Both the position numbers and the translations under genes were made by a program. A stretch of 54,671 bases of DNA from an uncultured Oscillospiraceae bacterium (GTDB lineage Bacteria > Bacillota > Clostridia > Oscillospirales > Oscillospiraceae). The stretch covers positions 1 through 54,671 of the forward strand of contig CATKZW010000019.1 of the NCBI GenBank assembly GCA_949841465.1, read 5' to 3'. Of the stretch, positions 33,685 through 41,416 are shown in pieces. Below the pieces are notes generated by a model. That model had not been told where the DNA came from. It did not search any database and worked only from the letters and a program-made list of their open reading frames with translations. Numbering within the stretch: the stretch's first letter is position 1; each line of letters starts with the position of its first letter.

Positions 33685-34407
33685 ATGGAAGAACAAAGAT
33701 TCAACCGCTATGATTTTGACAGCGACTATGCCCAAAGCAGACTGACACTGAACCAGTATATGGCCCGAACCTTTGGGTGGATGTTTATGGGCCTGACCGT
33801 CACCTTCCTGATGGCTGCGGTCCTGGCCATGAGCGGTCTGGTGTTCGTTTTCTTTGCAAATCCCTATATTCCCGTCGTTTTGCTGGTTGCGGAGGTGGTG
33901 GTGGTCCTGGTCATGTCTGCCGGCATTCTGGATCGGTCGGTGGGAGTCACCCGGACGCTGTTTACGGTATACTCCATTCTCAACGGCATCGTATTTTCTG
34001 TGTACTTCGTGGCCTATGATGTGGTCAACCTGATTTTCATCTTTGGCCTGACCGCGCTGTTTTTCGGCGGTTTTGCGCTCTACGGGCGGGTCACCAAAAC
34101 CGATTTGTCCAGGCTGCGGCCGCTGCTGGTGGGTGGGCTCATTTTCCTGATTATCGCGGGCCTGCTGACCATGTTTATCAACCTGTCTGCCATGGAGCGG
34201 ATCATCACCATGGTCGGTATTGTGGTGTTTTTGTGCTTTACCGCTTACGATACCCAGAAGATCAAAGCCAATTACGAGTATTTCTATGGCGACGAGACTA
34301 TGCTGCAAAAGGCATCTATTTTCTCCGCCCTCCAGCTGTATTTGGATTTCATCAACCTGTTCCTCTATCTGCTTCGTTTTTTGGGGCGGAGCAGAAGCCG
34401 CAGCTAA
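33685..34407 (+). CDS. Bax inhibitor-1/YccA family membrane protein
   Basis: A 240-aa protein with seven hydrophobic helices, of the BI-1/YccA/TMBIM family. Recognisable parts are LNQYMARTFGWMFMGLTVTF at the start, and the later CFTAYDTQKIKANYEYF with the conserved aspartate region of the proposed calcium/proton channel site. It is fused to the end of the his operon (2 bp spacing), sharing its promoter unless there is an internal one. Function in bacteria is poorly known; it may influence membrane protein quality control or ion leak. Confidence 0.92.
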   Translation: MEEQRFNRYDFDSDYAQSRLTLNQYMARTFGWMFMGLTVTFLMAAVLAMSGLVFVFFANPYIPVVLLVAEVVVVLVMSAGILDRSVGVTRTLFTVYSILNGIVFSVYFVAYDVVNLIFIFGLTALFFGGFALYGRVTKTDLSRLRPLLVGGLIFLIIAGLLTMFINLSAMERIITMVGIVVFLCFTAYDTQKIKANYEYFYGDETMLQKASIFSALQLYLDFINLFLYLLRFLGRSRSRS

Positions 34408-34419
34408 AGTAAACCGCGC

Positions 34420-34459
34420 AAAAAGGGACACCGCCTAAATTAGACGGTGTCCCTTTTTC
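34420..34459 (+). terminator. Terminator of the his operon
   Basis: AAAAAGGGACACCG / CGGTGTCCCTTTTT, a 14-bp stem with T tail, just after the BI-1 stop. Confidence 0.93.
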
Positions 34460-34470
34460 AAGCTAAAATA

Positions 34471-34491
34471 AAAACGTCCCCCAAGGGGACG
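34471..34491 (-). terminator. Terminator of the 27-codon mini-gene
   Basis: On the minus strand CGTCCCC-TTG-GGGGACG followed by TTTTTATTTT; a compact and convincing intrinsic terminator 35 bp after the mini-gene stop. Confidence 0.88.
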
Positions 34492-34525
34492 AGTCAAATC
34501 CTATACCATTGAAATTCCGTCTGGC

Positions 34526-34609
34526 TCAGCGATCGCTGGGAACGGTAGTCTCTCCGGCGAAGATCAACTCGTCGATATCAACGGGCACATTCTGAAAGAG
34601 GACCTTCAT
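34526..34609 (-). CDS. 27-aa small protein in its own transcription unit
   Basis: A 27-codon ORF beginning MKVLFQNVPVDIDELIFAGE and ending SDR. The case for a real gene is its signals: a promoter at 34641-34669, the ribosome site GAGGAGGTGATGACC exactly before the ATG, and an intrinsic terminator after the stop, giving a transcript of roughly 150-160 nt. The peptide is acidic, has no Cys and no clear membrane helix. I do not recognise it. It might be a small regulatory protein, a peptide-precursor, or the coded part of a small RNA. It lies between the convergent his operon and the tRNA-Gly promoter. Confidence 0.7.
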   Translation of the reverse strand: MKVLFQNVPVDIDELIFAGETTVPSDR

Positions 34610-34640
34610 GGTCATCACCTCCTCGATTTTCTTGTTGTAT

Positions 34641-34669
34641 ATTGTAGCAATATTTTCTGGATTTGTAAA
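34641..34669 (-). promoter_or_regulatory. Promoter of the 27-codon mini-gene
   Basis: On the minus strand TTTACA, 17-bp spacer, TACAAT (each one mismatch from consensus), 32 bp before the mini-gene ATG. Confidence 0.85.
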
Positions 34670-34737
34670 GAGGTTTTTGTGAAAAAATTGAAAAAACATT
34701 ATTTGGATATCAAGGCAATCGTTTCAGTAAAAAATGC

Positions 34738-34766
34738 TTGCATTTCTCCTCCAAGTCTGTTATAAT
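34738..34766 (+). promoter_or_regulatory. Promoter of tRNA-Gly
   Basis: TTGCAT, 17-bp spacer and a perfect TATAAT, 12 bp before the tRNA. Confidence 0.85.
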
Positions 34767-34778
34767 AAAAAAGAACTT

Positions 34779-34852
34779 GCGGGTGTAGTTCAATGGCAGA
34801 ATGTCAGCTTCCCAAGCTGAACACGGGGGTTCGATTCCCCTCACCCGCTCCA
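34779..34852 (+). tRNA. tRNA-Gly (CCC)
   Basis: 74 nt with CCA encoded. Acceptor arm GCGGGTG / CACCCGC, anticodon stem TCAGC / GCTGA with loop TTCCCAA (anticodon CCC), T-loop GGGGG-TTCGATT-CCCC. The fold is complete and has its own promoter and terminator. Confidence 0.96.
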
Positions 34853-34853
34853 T

Positions 34854-34893
34854 ACCGCCGTAAGCACCAAAATGCTTGCGGCGGTCTTTATTT
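34854..34893 (+). terminator. Terminator after tRNA-Gly
   Basis: ACCGCCGTAAGCA / TGCTTGCGGCGGT stem with loop CCAAAA and a CTTTATTT tail. Confidence 0.9.
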
Positions 34894-35005
34894 GCGCTCA
34901 GCCAGTTGATCAATTATATTTTCAATGCGTCCGGTTCCAGGTTTGCATAAAATTCCCATCCAGGACATACAGTAATACAGACTGTGTGGACAAGGAGGGG
35001 CAGCG

Positions 35006-35995
35006 ATGGACGGGGCATCCAGACGCAGAACAACGGTACGCGGGGGCCGGCGGCCTGTCCAAAGGACCAGGCGCACTGCGAGGAACAGCGAGGCGGAGAG
35101 TAACCAGCGCAGGCTCATCCAGCTGGGAGCCAGTCTGGCACTGTTTCTGCTGGTGTACATTGGGCGGGGCGTGTTTCCCGCACAGCTGACAGCATGGCAG
35201 AAGCTGGCCTCCGCCGATGTGGACTTCCGGGCGGCGTTCCAGCAGTTTAACACCGCGCTGTCTCAAGGAGAGCCGGTGACAGAGGCGCTGGAAGTGCTGT
35301 GCGTCACTTTGCTGGGAGGCGAGGCGGAGGATGAAACGCCCGAACTGCCTGCTGAAACGCAGACGCCCACCGTTGTACTGTTGAGCCAGACCGGCCGCGG
35401 AGGATTGACGTATCTTGGCAGCCATGGCGTTCTGGAGAAGACAGGCTTTCCACAAAAGGAGGACGAGCCACAGGCTCCTGACCCGGTTCCCTCAGAGCCT
35501 GCGCCAACTCAGCCTGCTGTGGTGACGGCAATGGCCCAAGAGTACACCGACGACGGCGTCAAGCTGCCCCGGAATGTGAGCATGGCTTATTATGAGCTGG
35601 GGCTCAGCGAAACCTGTGTACCTGTGGCCGGTTCGGCAACCTCCGGGTTTGGGTACCGAGACAGCCCCATCAATGGGGTCAACGAGTTCCATCTGGCGCT
35701 GGACATCGGCGCGGAAGAAGGGGAGGAGATCGGTGCTTTTGCTGCTGGGACGGTGGAATATATCGGGACAAGCGATGAGTTTGGCAATTATTTAAAGATC
35801 AATCACGAAAACAACGTAAGCAGTTTTTACGCCCATTGCAGCAAACTGCTGGTGCATAAAGGGGATCAGGTGGCTTGCGGACAGACGGTAGCACTGGTGG
35901 GACAGACAGGCAACGCCACCGGCCCCCATCTTCACCTGACCATAGAGAAAGACAACATCCGTCTGGACCCGGCATACTATGTGGATCTGTCATGA
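35006..35995 (+). CDS. M23 family peptidase, SpoIVFA-like
   Basis: A 329-aa protein: a basic, Arg-rich N-terminus (about 40 residues), one membrane helix (LIQLGASLALFLLVYIGRG near 37-55), a long variable region with a Pro-rich linker, and a C-terminal LytM/M23 domain from about 215. The zinc/catalytic residues look complete: FHLALDIG (His-x3-Asp) and GPHLHLTI (HxH). Because the next gene is an M50 protease and rplS follows, it is probably the SpoIVFA counterpart that holds and regulates SpoIVFB in the forespore outer membrane. It could alternatively be an active peptidoglycan hydrolase. ATG follows AAGGAGGGGCAGCG. It overlaps the M50 gene. Confidence 0.85.
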   Translation: MDGASRRRTTVRGGRRPVQRTRRTARNSEAESNQRRLIQLGASLALFLLVYIGRGVFPAQLTAWQKLASADVDFRAAFQQFNTALSQGEPVTEALEVLCVTLLGGEAEDETPELPAETQTPTVVLLSQTGRGGLTYLGSHGVLEKTGFPQKEDEPQAPDPVPSEPAPTQPAVVTAMAQEYTDDGVKLPRNVSMAYYELGLSETCVPVAGSATSGFGYRDSPINGVNEFHLALDIGAEEGEEIGAFAAGTVEYIGTSDEFGNYLKINHENNVSSFYAHCSKLLVHKGDQVACGQTVALVGQTGNATGPHLHLTIEKDNIRLDPAYYVDLS

Positions 35996-36563
35996 CCGCC
36001 CCCGGGTGGAGATAAGCCCCGGCTTCCTGCTGCTGCTGGGGGTGCTGTTCTGGCTGGACGAGGGGGTTGGCCTACTGCCATGGGGTCTGCTGGCATGTCT
36101 GCTCCACGAGCTGGGGCACATCGCAGCGGCCATCTCTTTCGGTGGATGGGTGAAGGAGTTGTCTCTGAGCGCAGTGGGGGCGGAACTGCGCATCGGCTAT
36201 GACGCACCTCTGAGGTATGCCAAAGACAGCCTGGTAGCTTTGGCCGGCCCGGCCGCTAATCTGCTTGCCGGCGGGCTGTTCACCGTCCTGGGATGGAAAC
36301 TGGCGGCAGCAAGCAGCCTGGCGGTGGGAGCGTTCAACCTTTTGCCCATCCTGCCTCTGGATGGGGGACGGGTGGTGTACAGTCTGCTGGCTGACCACCT
36401 GGATTTTGACTGGGCGGAGCGGCTGATGACAGCGCTGTCCGGCTGCCTGGTGGGGGTGCTGGTAGGGGTGGGAACGGTGGCTGCGGTCCATTACGCCAAT
36501 GTCACGCTGCTGATCACCGCCTTGTGGCTGCTGGCAGGGATGCTGCGCCGAGAGAACAGATAA
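35979..36563 (+). CDS. M50 family membrane metalloprotease, SpoIVFB-like
   Basis: A 194-aa short site-2 protease. It has the zinc motif LLHELGHIAAA (near 46) and the second metal element FNLLPILPLDGGRVVYS (near 125), with about six membrane segments; there is no PDZ and no CBS domain. In Bacillus SpoIVFB cleaves pro-SigmaK in the mother cell. The partner gene upstream overlaps by 17 bp, the usual spoIVFA-spoIVFB order. The start is uncertain: ATG 35979 lies inside the M23 gene, GTG 36006 right at homology; neither has a clear ribosome site, so coupling is likely. Confidence 0.85.
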   Translation: MWICHDRPRVEISPGFLLLLGVLFWLDEGVGLLPWGLLACLLHELGHIAAAISFGGWVKELSLSAVGAELRIGYDAPLRYAKDSLVALAGPAANLLAGGLFTVLGWKLAAASSLAVGAFNLLPILPLDGGRVVYSLLADHLDFDWAERLMTALSGCLVGVLVGVGTVAAVHYANVTLLITALWLLAGMLRRENR

Positions 36564-36591
36564 TTTTTTGCCGGGAAACTGGAAAAAAACC

Positions 36592-36620
36592 TTGCAAATT
36601 TATGGGCAGTGTGATAAACT
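36592..36620 (+). promoter_or_regulatory. Candidate promoter of rplS
   Basis: TTGCAA, 17-bp spacer, TAAACT, ahead of the structured leader of rplS. Confidence 0.6.
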
Positions 36621-36633
36621 ACCTTCGTCTAAA

Positions 36634-36682
36634 AAGGGCGGTCCTCTGCGCAGCCAAATGGCTTGGACGCATGAACGCCTGA
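36634..36682 (+). ncRNA. Structured leader of rplS (L19 leader candidate)
   Basis: In the 5' UTR of rplS a nested hairpin can be drawn: outer GGGCG / CGCCT, middle TGCG / CGCA, inner AGCC-AAAT-GGCT. Firmicutes often carry an autoregulatory L19 leader at this place, in which L19 protein binding blocks its own translation. Assignment to that family is inferred from position and nested fold. Confidence 0.6.
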
Positions 36683-36701
36683 AAATAGGAGGAAAGTACA
36701 A

Positions 36702-37043
36702 ATGGATCTGCTTCAGCAATTCAGCGACAAGTACATGAAGGAGGAAGCTCCTTCTGTCCGCGTGGGCGACACTGTCCGGGTGCACATCCGGGTCAAGGAA
36801 GGCAACCGTGAGCGTATTCAGGTGTTCGAGGGCACTGTGATCGCCAAGAAGCACGGCGGCATTGAGGAGAGCTTCACCGTCCGTCGTATTTCCTACGGCG
36901 TAGGCGTGGAAAAGGTGTTCCCCCTGCACGCACCCACCATTGAGAAGGTGGAGACCGTCCGCAAGGGTAAGGTTCGCCGGGCCAAGTTGTACTACCTGCG
37001 CGACCGCGTGGGCAAGGCCGCCAAGGTCAAAGAGGACCTGTAA
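36702..37043 (+). CDS. rplS: 50S ribosomal protein L19
   Basis: A 113-aa L19 found at the 30S-50S interface. It shows [51 protein letters not shown] and [20 protein letters not shown]. Length and ends normal. The ATG follows AGGAGGAAAGTACAA. A terminator follows directly, so it is largely monocistronic. Confidence 0.99.
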   Translation: MDLLQQFSDKYMKEEAPSVRVGDTVRVHIRVKEGNRERIQVFEGTVIAKKHGGIEESFTVRRISYGVGVEKVFPLHAPTIEKVETVRKGKVRRAKLYYLRDRVGKAAKVKEDL

Positions 37044-37053
37044 GCTGCGCGAT

Positions 37054-37086
37054 AAAAAAGGAGCGGGTGACCGCTCCTTTTTTATT
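37054..37086 (+). terminator. Terminator after rplS
   Basis: AAAAAAGGAGCGG-GTGA-CCGCTCCTTTTTT, a compact stem and long T tract. Some read-through to rbgA is possible since rbgA lacks a clear promoter. Confidence 0.92.
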
Positions 37087-37122
37087 AAGAGGTGCTGAAT
37101 GAGCAGAAAGAGGGCTGATCTG

Positions 37123-37977
37123 ATGAATATCCAGTGGTACCCCGGACATATGACCAAGACCCGTCGTCAGATGGAGAACGATGTGAAGCTGGTGGATTTG
37201 GTGGCTGAGGTGGTGGACGCCAGAATTCCAATCTCAAGCCGAAATCCAGACATCGATACCATTGTGGGGGACCGGCCGCGGCTCGTCATTTTCAACCGTG
37301 CGGACCAGGCTGATCCGGCAATGACTGTCAAATGGATGGCGTGGTTCAAGGCTAAAGGGTACGGTGTGCTTGAGACGGATGCCAAGTCCGGCAAAGGTGT
37401 GGCCCAGTTTTCCACCGCTGCCAAGGCAGTTTTGAAGGACAAGCTGGCCGCCTGGAAGGCTAAGGGTCAGGTGGGCAGACCCATCCGAGCCATGGTGGTG
37501 GGCGTGCCCAACGTGGGCAAATCCACCTTTATCAATAAGGTGGCCAAGCGCAAGTCCGCCAAAGCCAGCGACCGCCCCGGCGTTACTCGGGGGAAGCAGT
37601 GGGTGAGTGTGGATGCGGGGCTGGAGCTGCTGGACACGCCGGGCATATTGTGGCCCAAATTTGAGGACGAGACCACCGGACTCCATTTGGCGTTCACCGG
37701 TGCGGTGAAAGACGAGGTGACCGACCTTGAGGAACTGGCCTGTGCGCTGCTGGAGCTGCTGCGAGACCGCTACCCAAAAGTGCTGGAGGAGCGGTATAAA
37801 CTCACCCAGCCGGAGGGGCTCCAGGGTTGGGAACTGCTGGAGCAGTGTGCCCGGAAGCGCGGTATGCTGATCTCCGGCGGTGAGGCAGACACGGAGCGAA
37901 TGTCAAAGGTGCTGCTGGATGAGTTCCGTGGTGGCAAGTTAGGACGCTTTACACTGGAAACGCCGGAGGACTTATAG
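37123..37977 (+). CDS. rbgA: Ribosome biogenesis GTPase YlqF/RbgA
   Basis: A 284-aa circularly permuted GTPase that finishes 50S assembly. The permuted order is visible: G4 FNRAD (near residue 62), G5 TDAKSG, then G1 VGVPNVGKSTFINKV (near 125), G2 and G3 DTPGILWP. N-terminus IQWYPGHMTKTRRQME is typical. ATG 37123 matches family starts; ATG 37099 would add eight residues and also has a ribosome site. It is followed by rnhB, the common rplS-rbgA-rnhB-yraN order. Confidence 0.96.
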   Translation: MNIQWYPGHMTKTRRQMENDVKLVDLVAEVVDARIPISSRNPDIDTIVGDRPRLVIFNRADQADPAMTVKWMAWFKAKGYGVLETDAKSGKGVAQFSTAAKAVLKDKLAAWKAKGQVGRPIRAMVVGVPNVGKSTFINKVAKRKSAKASDRPGVTRGKQWVSVDAGLELLDTPGILWPKFEDETTGLHLAFTGAVKDEVTDLEELACALLELLRDRYPKVLEERYKLTQPEGLQGWELLEQCARKRGMLISGGEADTERMSKVLLDEFRGGKLGRFTLETPEDL

Positions 37978-37993
37978 AGAGGGGAGAGATCTC

Positions 37994-38599
37994 ATGCCCG
38001 GGTGGGAGTTAGAACGGAACGCCATGGCTCGGGGATATCAAGCCGTATGCGGCTGTGATGAGGCAGGGGCCGGACCGCTGGCAGGGCGCGTATACGCCGG
38101 GGCGGTGATCCTGCCCGATGGTCTGGAGCTGCCTGGGCTCAATGATTCTAAGAAGGTGACGGAAAAGCGGAGGGAAGTGCTGTATGACCAAATTATTGAC
38201 CGGGCGGTGGCCTGGGCAGTGGCTTGGGTGGAGCCGGGAGAGATTGACCAGATCGATATCCTGAACAGCCGTGTCAAAGCCATGCAGCTGGCAATCGGTA
38301 AACTGGAGCCCCAAGCGGACTTTGCATTGATTGACGGCAATCGAAACCGTGGGAAGCTCTGTTCCATCGACACTCCCCACACGCTTGTTGTGAAGGGAGA
38401 TTCCTTGTCAGTGTCTATTGCCGCGGCCTCCATTTTGGCCAAGGTGAGCCGGGATCGGTACATGGGTGAGATGGCCGCGATTTATCCTCAATACGACTTT
38501 GAGCGCCACAAAGGTTATCCAACCAAGCGGCATTATGAGCTGCTGCGGGAGCATGGACCGTGCCCCATCCACCGCCGCTCTTTTCTGAAAAACCTGTGA
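37994..38599 (+). CDS. rnhB: Ribonuclease HII
   Basis: A 201-aa type 2 RNase H that removes ribonucleotides from DNA and RNA of hybrids. Catalytic acids are in VCGCDEAGAGPLAG (Asp-Glu, near 20), the DGNRNRG segment and ERHKGYPTKRH near the C-terminus. ATG after GAGGGGAGAGATCTC. Its stop overlaps the yraN start as GTGA. Confidence 0.98.
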   Translation: MPGWELERNAMARGYQAVCGCDEAGAGPLAGRVYAGAVILPDGLELPGLNDSKKVTEKRREVLYDQIIDRAVAWAVAWVEPGEIDQIDILNSRVKAMQLAIGKLEPQADFALIDGNRNRGKLCSIDTPHTLVVKGDSLSVSIAAASILAKVSRDRYMGEMAAIYPQYDFERHKGYPTKRHYELLREHGPCPIHRRSFLKNL

Positions 38600-38967
38600 G
38601 CGGCGGGGGAGAGGCCCGCCGTTTAGGCCAATGGGGTGAGGCCTTGGTGGCGGAGGATCTGCGGCGGAAGGGTTGGATTGTAGTGGAGACGAACTTTCAC
38701 AGTCGAATGGGCGAACTGGATATTGTGGCTGAAAGTGGGCGTTATCTGGCCTTTGTGGAAGTCAAGCTGCGGAAAAACGACAGGTTCGGCGCGGCCTGCG
38801 AGGCGGTGACCCCGGCCAAGCAGCGCAGGCTCCGGGCCGCCGCGGAATTTTACCTGATGCGGCACCCCACAAGTCTCCAGCCCCGGTTCGACGTGGCGGA
38901 AGTATATGCACCCCAGGGAGTCCACACCGAGAAGCCGGGCATATACTATATCGAAAATGCTTTTTAA
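38596..38967 (+). CDS. YraN family (UPF0102) putative endonuclease
   Basis: A 123-aa protein with the restriction-endonuclease-like core: GQWGEALVAEDLRRKGWIVVETNFHSRMGELDIVAESGRYLAFVEVKLR (Glu, Asp and E-x-K spacing). Function unresolved; it is often beside rnhB. GTG at 38596 overlaps the rnhB stop; an alternative GTG at 38560 would add 12 residues within rnhB and looks less likely. Confidence 0.93.
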   Translation: MSGGGEARRLGQWGEALVAEDLRRKGWIVVETNFHSRMGELDIVAESGRYLAFVEVKLRKNDRFGAACEAVTPAKQRRLRAAAEFYLMRHPTSLQPRFDVAEVYAPQGVHTEKPGIYYIENAF

Positions 38968-38979
38968 GGGGGAATTGCG

Positions 38980-39915
38980 ATGCATGTCTCCGTATTTGAC
39001 GCCCACTGCGACACCATCTCCCGCTGCTGGCGGGAATACGAGGGGCTTGATTCTAACTCTGGGGCGGTTTCCCTGGATCGGACGGCAGGTTTTGAGCGAT
39101 ATTGCCAGTTTTTTGCCCTGTGGACTGCGGACGGCTATACCGGCTATCCGTCAGGCGGGGATTCGGTGGAACGGGCCTACCACATCCTGCTGCGCTGCTT
39201 CAAGGACCAGATGGCCCGGAACTCGGCCAAAATCGTCCAGTGCCGCACCGCCGTGGAGGCGGAGCGGGCCAACCGTCAGGGGAAAGCGGCGGCGTTCCTG
39301 TCAGTGGAGGGGGCAGAGCTGCTGGGGTGCGACCCGGCACAGCTGGATCAGGCGGCAGCAGATGGGGTGGCGGCCATCAACCTGACCTGGAACCACGCCA
39401 ACGCGCTGTCCGGTTCCCATTGTGATGAGCAAGGCAGGGGGTTGTCCCCTGTTGGCCGCGAATTTGTGTCCCAAATGGAGAATTTACATATCCTGGTGGA
39501 TGTGTCCCACCTGTCTGAGGCAGGGTTCTGGGACGTAGCGGAGATGGCCCGGCGGCCCTTCATCGCCAGCCACTCCAACGCAAAATCTGTGTGGGATCAC
39601 ACAAGGAACTTGACGGATGGGCAAATAAATGCGATAATAAAAAATCAAGGTGTGATTGGGCTCAACTTTTACGAGGGGTTCGTGGGAGGCAGCCAGGACT
39701 TGGATATGGTTCGGGCTCATTTGGATCATATTTTGGGGCTAGGCGGCGAAAAAAACGCCGCTTTGGGCGGCGACTGGGACGGCTGTGATCTCATCTCCGA
39801 CCTGCCCGCCATCGACGGCCTGCCCCGGCTTTATGAGCATCTTTTGCGCCATGGTTATGGGGAAACGGTCCTTCAAGACCTGTTTTACAATAATTTAATG
39901 AGAGTAGTGAGATAA
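38980..39915 (+). CDS. Membrane dipeptidase (M19 family)
   Basis: A 311-aa amidohydrolase-fold dipeptidase. Metal-binding elements: FDAHCDTI (His-x-Asp near 7), AAFLSVEGAELL, ITTNH-like NLTWNHAN, VDVSHLSEAGFWDV, IASHSNAKSV and GGDWDG. These enzymes hydrolyse dipeptides, including those with a D-residue, using two zinc ions. No signal peptide is seen, so it is probably cytoplasmic. ATG after AAGGGGGAATTGCG. It precedes thrC by 2 bp. Confidence 0.93.
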   Translation: MHVSVFDAHCDTISRCWREYEGLDSNSGAVSLDRTAGFERYCQFFALWTADGYTGYPSGGDSVERAYHILLRCFKDQMARNSAKIVQCRTAVEAERANRQGKAAAFLSVEGAELLGCDPAQLDQAAADGVAAINLTWNHANALSGSHCDEQGRGLSPVGREFVSQMENLHILVDVSHLSEAGFWDVAEMARRPFIASHSNAKSVWDHTRNLTDGQINAIIKNQGVIGLNFYEGFVGGSQDLDMVRAHLDHILGLGGEKNAALGGDWDGCDLISDLPAIDGLPRLYEHLLRHGYGETVLQDLFYNNLMRVVR

Positions 39916-39917
39916 GC

Positions 39918-41405
39918 ATGAACTATTTGAGCACGAGAAATAAAGACATGCGCATGAGCGCCGCCCAGGCCATTGCCAAGGGCCTCTCGCCCGACGGCGG
40001 CCTGCTGACCCCGGCGGTGCTGCCCCGGCTGCCGTCCTCCGCAGTGGAGACCATGAAGGAGATGTCCTACCAGCAGCGGGTGGTGTACATCATGAACAGC
40101 TTTCTGGAGGGTTTCGCCGCCTCCGAGCTGACCGCCTATGCTGCCGAGGCCTACGGCGGGGGCAAATTCTCCCACGAAGATATCGCTCCCGTGCGCAGGC
40201 TGGACGACAACACCTACTGCCTGGAGCTGTGGCACGGCCCCACCTGTGCCTTTAAAGACATGGCGCTTCAGCTCCTGCCCCATTTGCTCACTGCCTCTCT
40301 GGAGAAGAACGACGAGAAAAAGACGGTGTGCATCCTGGTGGCCACCTCCGGTGACACGGGCAAGGCGGCTCTGGAGGGCTTCCGCAATGTGGACAAGACC
40401 AGGATTCTGGTGTTCTATCCCAAGGACGGTGTATCCGACATTCAGGAGCGCCAGATGGTCACGCAGGAGGGGGGCAACGTGGGGGTGTGCTCCGTGGTGG
40501 GCAACTTCGACGATGCCCAGGCCGGCGTGAAGCAGATATTTTCCGACGAGGAGCTGGCCGAGGTGCTGGCGGAGCGGGGGTATTTCCTGTCCTCCGCCAA
40601 CTCCATCAACTGGGGCCGGGTGCTGCCTCAGATTGTGTACTACGCCTCCGCCTACTGTGACCTGCTGAAGAGCGAGGCCATTACCAAGGGCCAGGCCGTC
40701 AATGTGTGCGTGCCCACCGGCAACTTCGGCAATATTTTGGCTGCGTACTACGCCAAGGCCATGGGCATCCCCATCAACAGGCTGATCTGCGCCTCCAACC
40801 AGAACAACGTTCTCACCGATTTTATCAGCACCGGCACCTATGACCGCAACCGCACCTTCTTCAATACCATTTCCCCGTCTATGGACATCCTCATCTCCAG
40901 CAATCTGGAGCGGATGCTGTTTGAGCTGTCCGGCCGGGACGACAAGCTGGTGCGGGAGTATATGTCCCAGTTGGCTGAGTACGGCAGCTATCGGGTGGAC
41001 AGCTCCATCCGCACCAAGCTGAAAAAGGAATTCAGCGCCGGGTACTGCGACGATCAGCAGACCAAGGCCATGATTGCCAAGATGTGGAATGAGCAGAACT
41101 ACCTCATTGATCCCCACACCGCTGTGGCGTTCCACGTGCTGGAGGAATACCGGGCGGAGACCGGGGACGATATGGCGACCATCACAGTGTCCACTGCCAG
41201 CCCCTTCAAGTTCTGTGACAGCGTACTGGATGCCCTGGGCGTGAAGGAGAAGAAGACCGGGCTGGAGATCCTGGACCAGCTTACTCAAGTCACCGGCGTG
41301 CCCACTCCCGCGCCGCTGGCCCGGCTGAAGAAGCGCCAGCGCCGTTTTGAGGGCAGCGTGGACAAGGACGCTATGAAGCGCTGTGTGCTGGACTTTTTGA
41401 AATAA
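39918..41405 (+). CDS. thrC: Threonine synthase
   Basis: A 495-aa PLP-dependent enzyme turning O-phosphohomoserine into threonine; the long (type 2) form. N-terminal LSTRNKDMRMSAAQAIAKGLSPDGGLLTP, the lysine binding PLP in GPTCAFKDMALQLLP (near residue 113), the phosphate loop CVPTGNFGNILAAYYAKAMG and ATSGDTGKAALEGF. ATG after GTGAGATAAGC. No other threonine gene lies here. Confidence 0.98.
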   Translation: MNYLSTRNKDMRMSAAQAIAKGLSPDGGLLTPAVLPRLPSSAVETMKEMSYQQRVVYIMNSFLEGFAASELTAYAAEAYGGGKFSHEDIAPVRRLDDNTYCLELWHGPTCAFKDMALQLLPHLLTASLEKNDEKKTVCILVATSGDTGKAALEGFRNVDKTRILVFYPKDGVSDIQERQMVTQEGGNVGVCSVVGNFDDAQAGVKQIFSDEELAEVLAERGYFLSSANSINWGRVLPQIVYYASAYCDLLKSEAITKGQAVNVCVPTGNFGNILAAYYAKAMGIPINRLICASNQNNVLTDFISTGTYDRNRTFFNTISPSMDILISSNLERMLFELSGRDDKLVREYMSQLAEYGSYRVDSSIRTKLKKEFSAGYCDDQQTKAMIAKMWNEQNYLIDPHTAVAFHVLEEYRAETGDDMATITVSTASPFKFCDSVLDALGVKEKKTGLEILDQLTQVTGVPTPAPLARLKKRQRRFEGSVDKDAMKRCVLDFLK

Positions 41406-41416
41406 GAGGTGATAGG

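Noticed and set aside
34710-34913. Minus-strand ORF with the GIEPPCSAWEADILPLNYT pattern
   Set aside because: This is the classical false protein produced by reading tRNA-Gly backwards; the tRNA folds perfectly here.
39885-41288. A 467-codon minus-strand open frame
   Set aside because: Exact antisense shadow of thrC.
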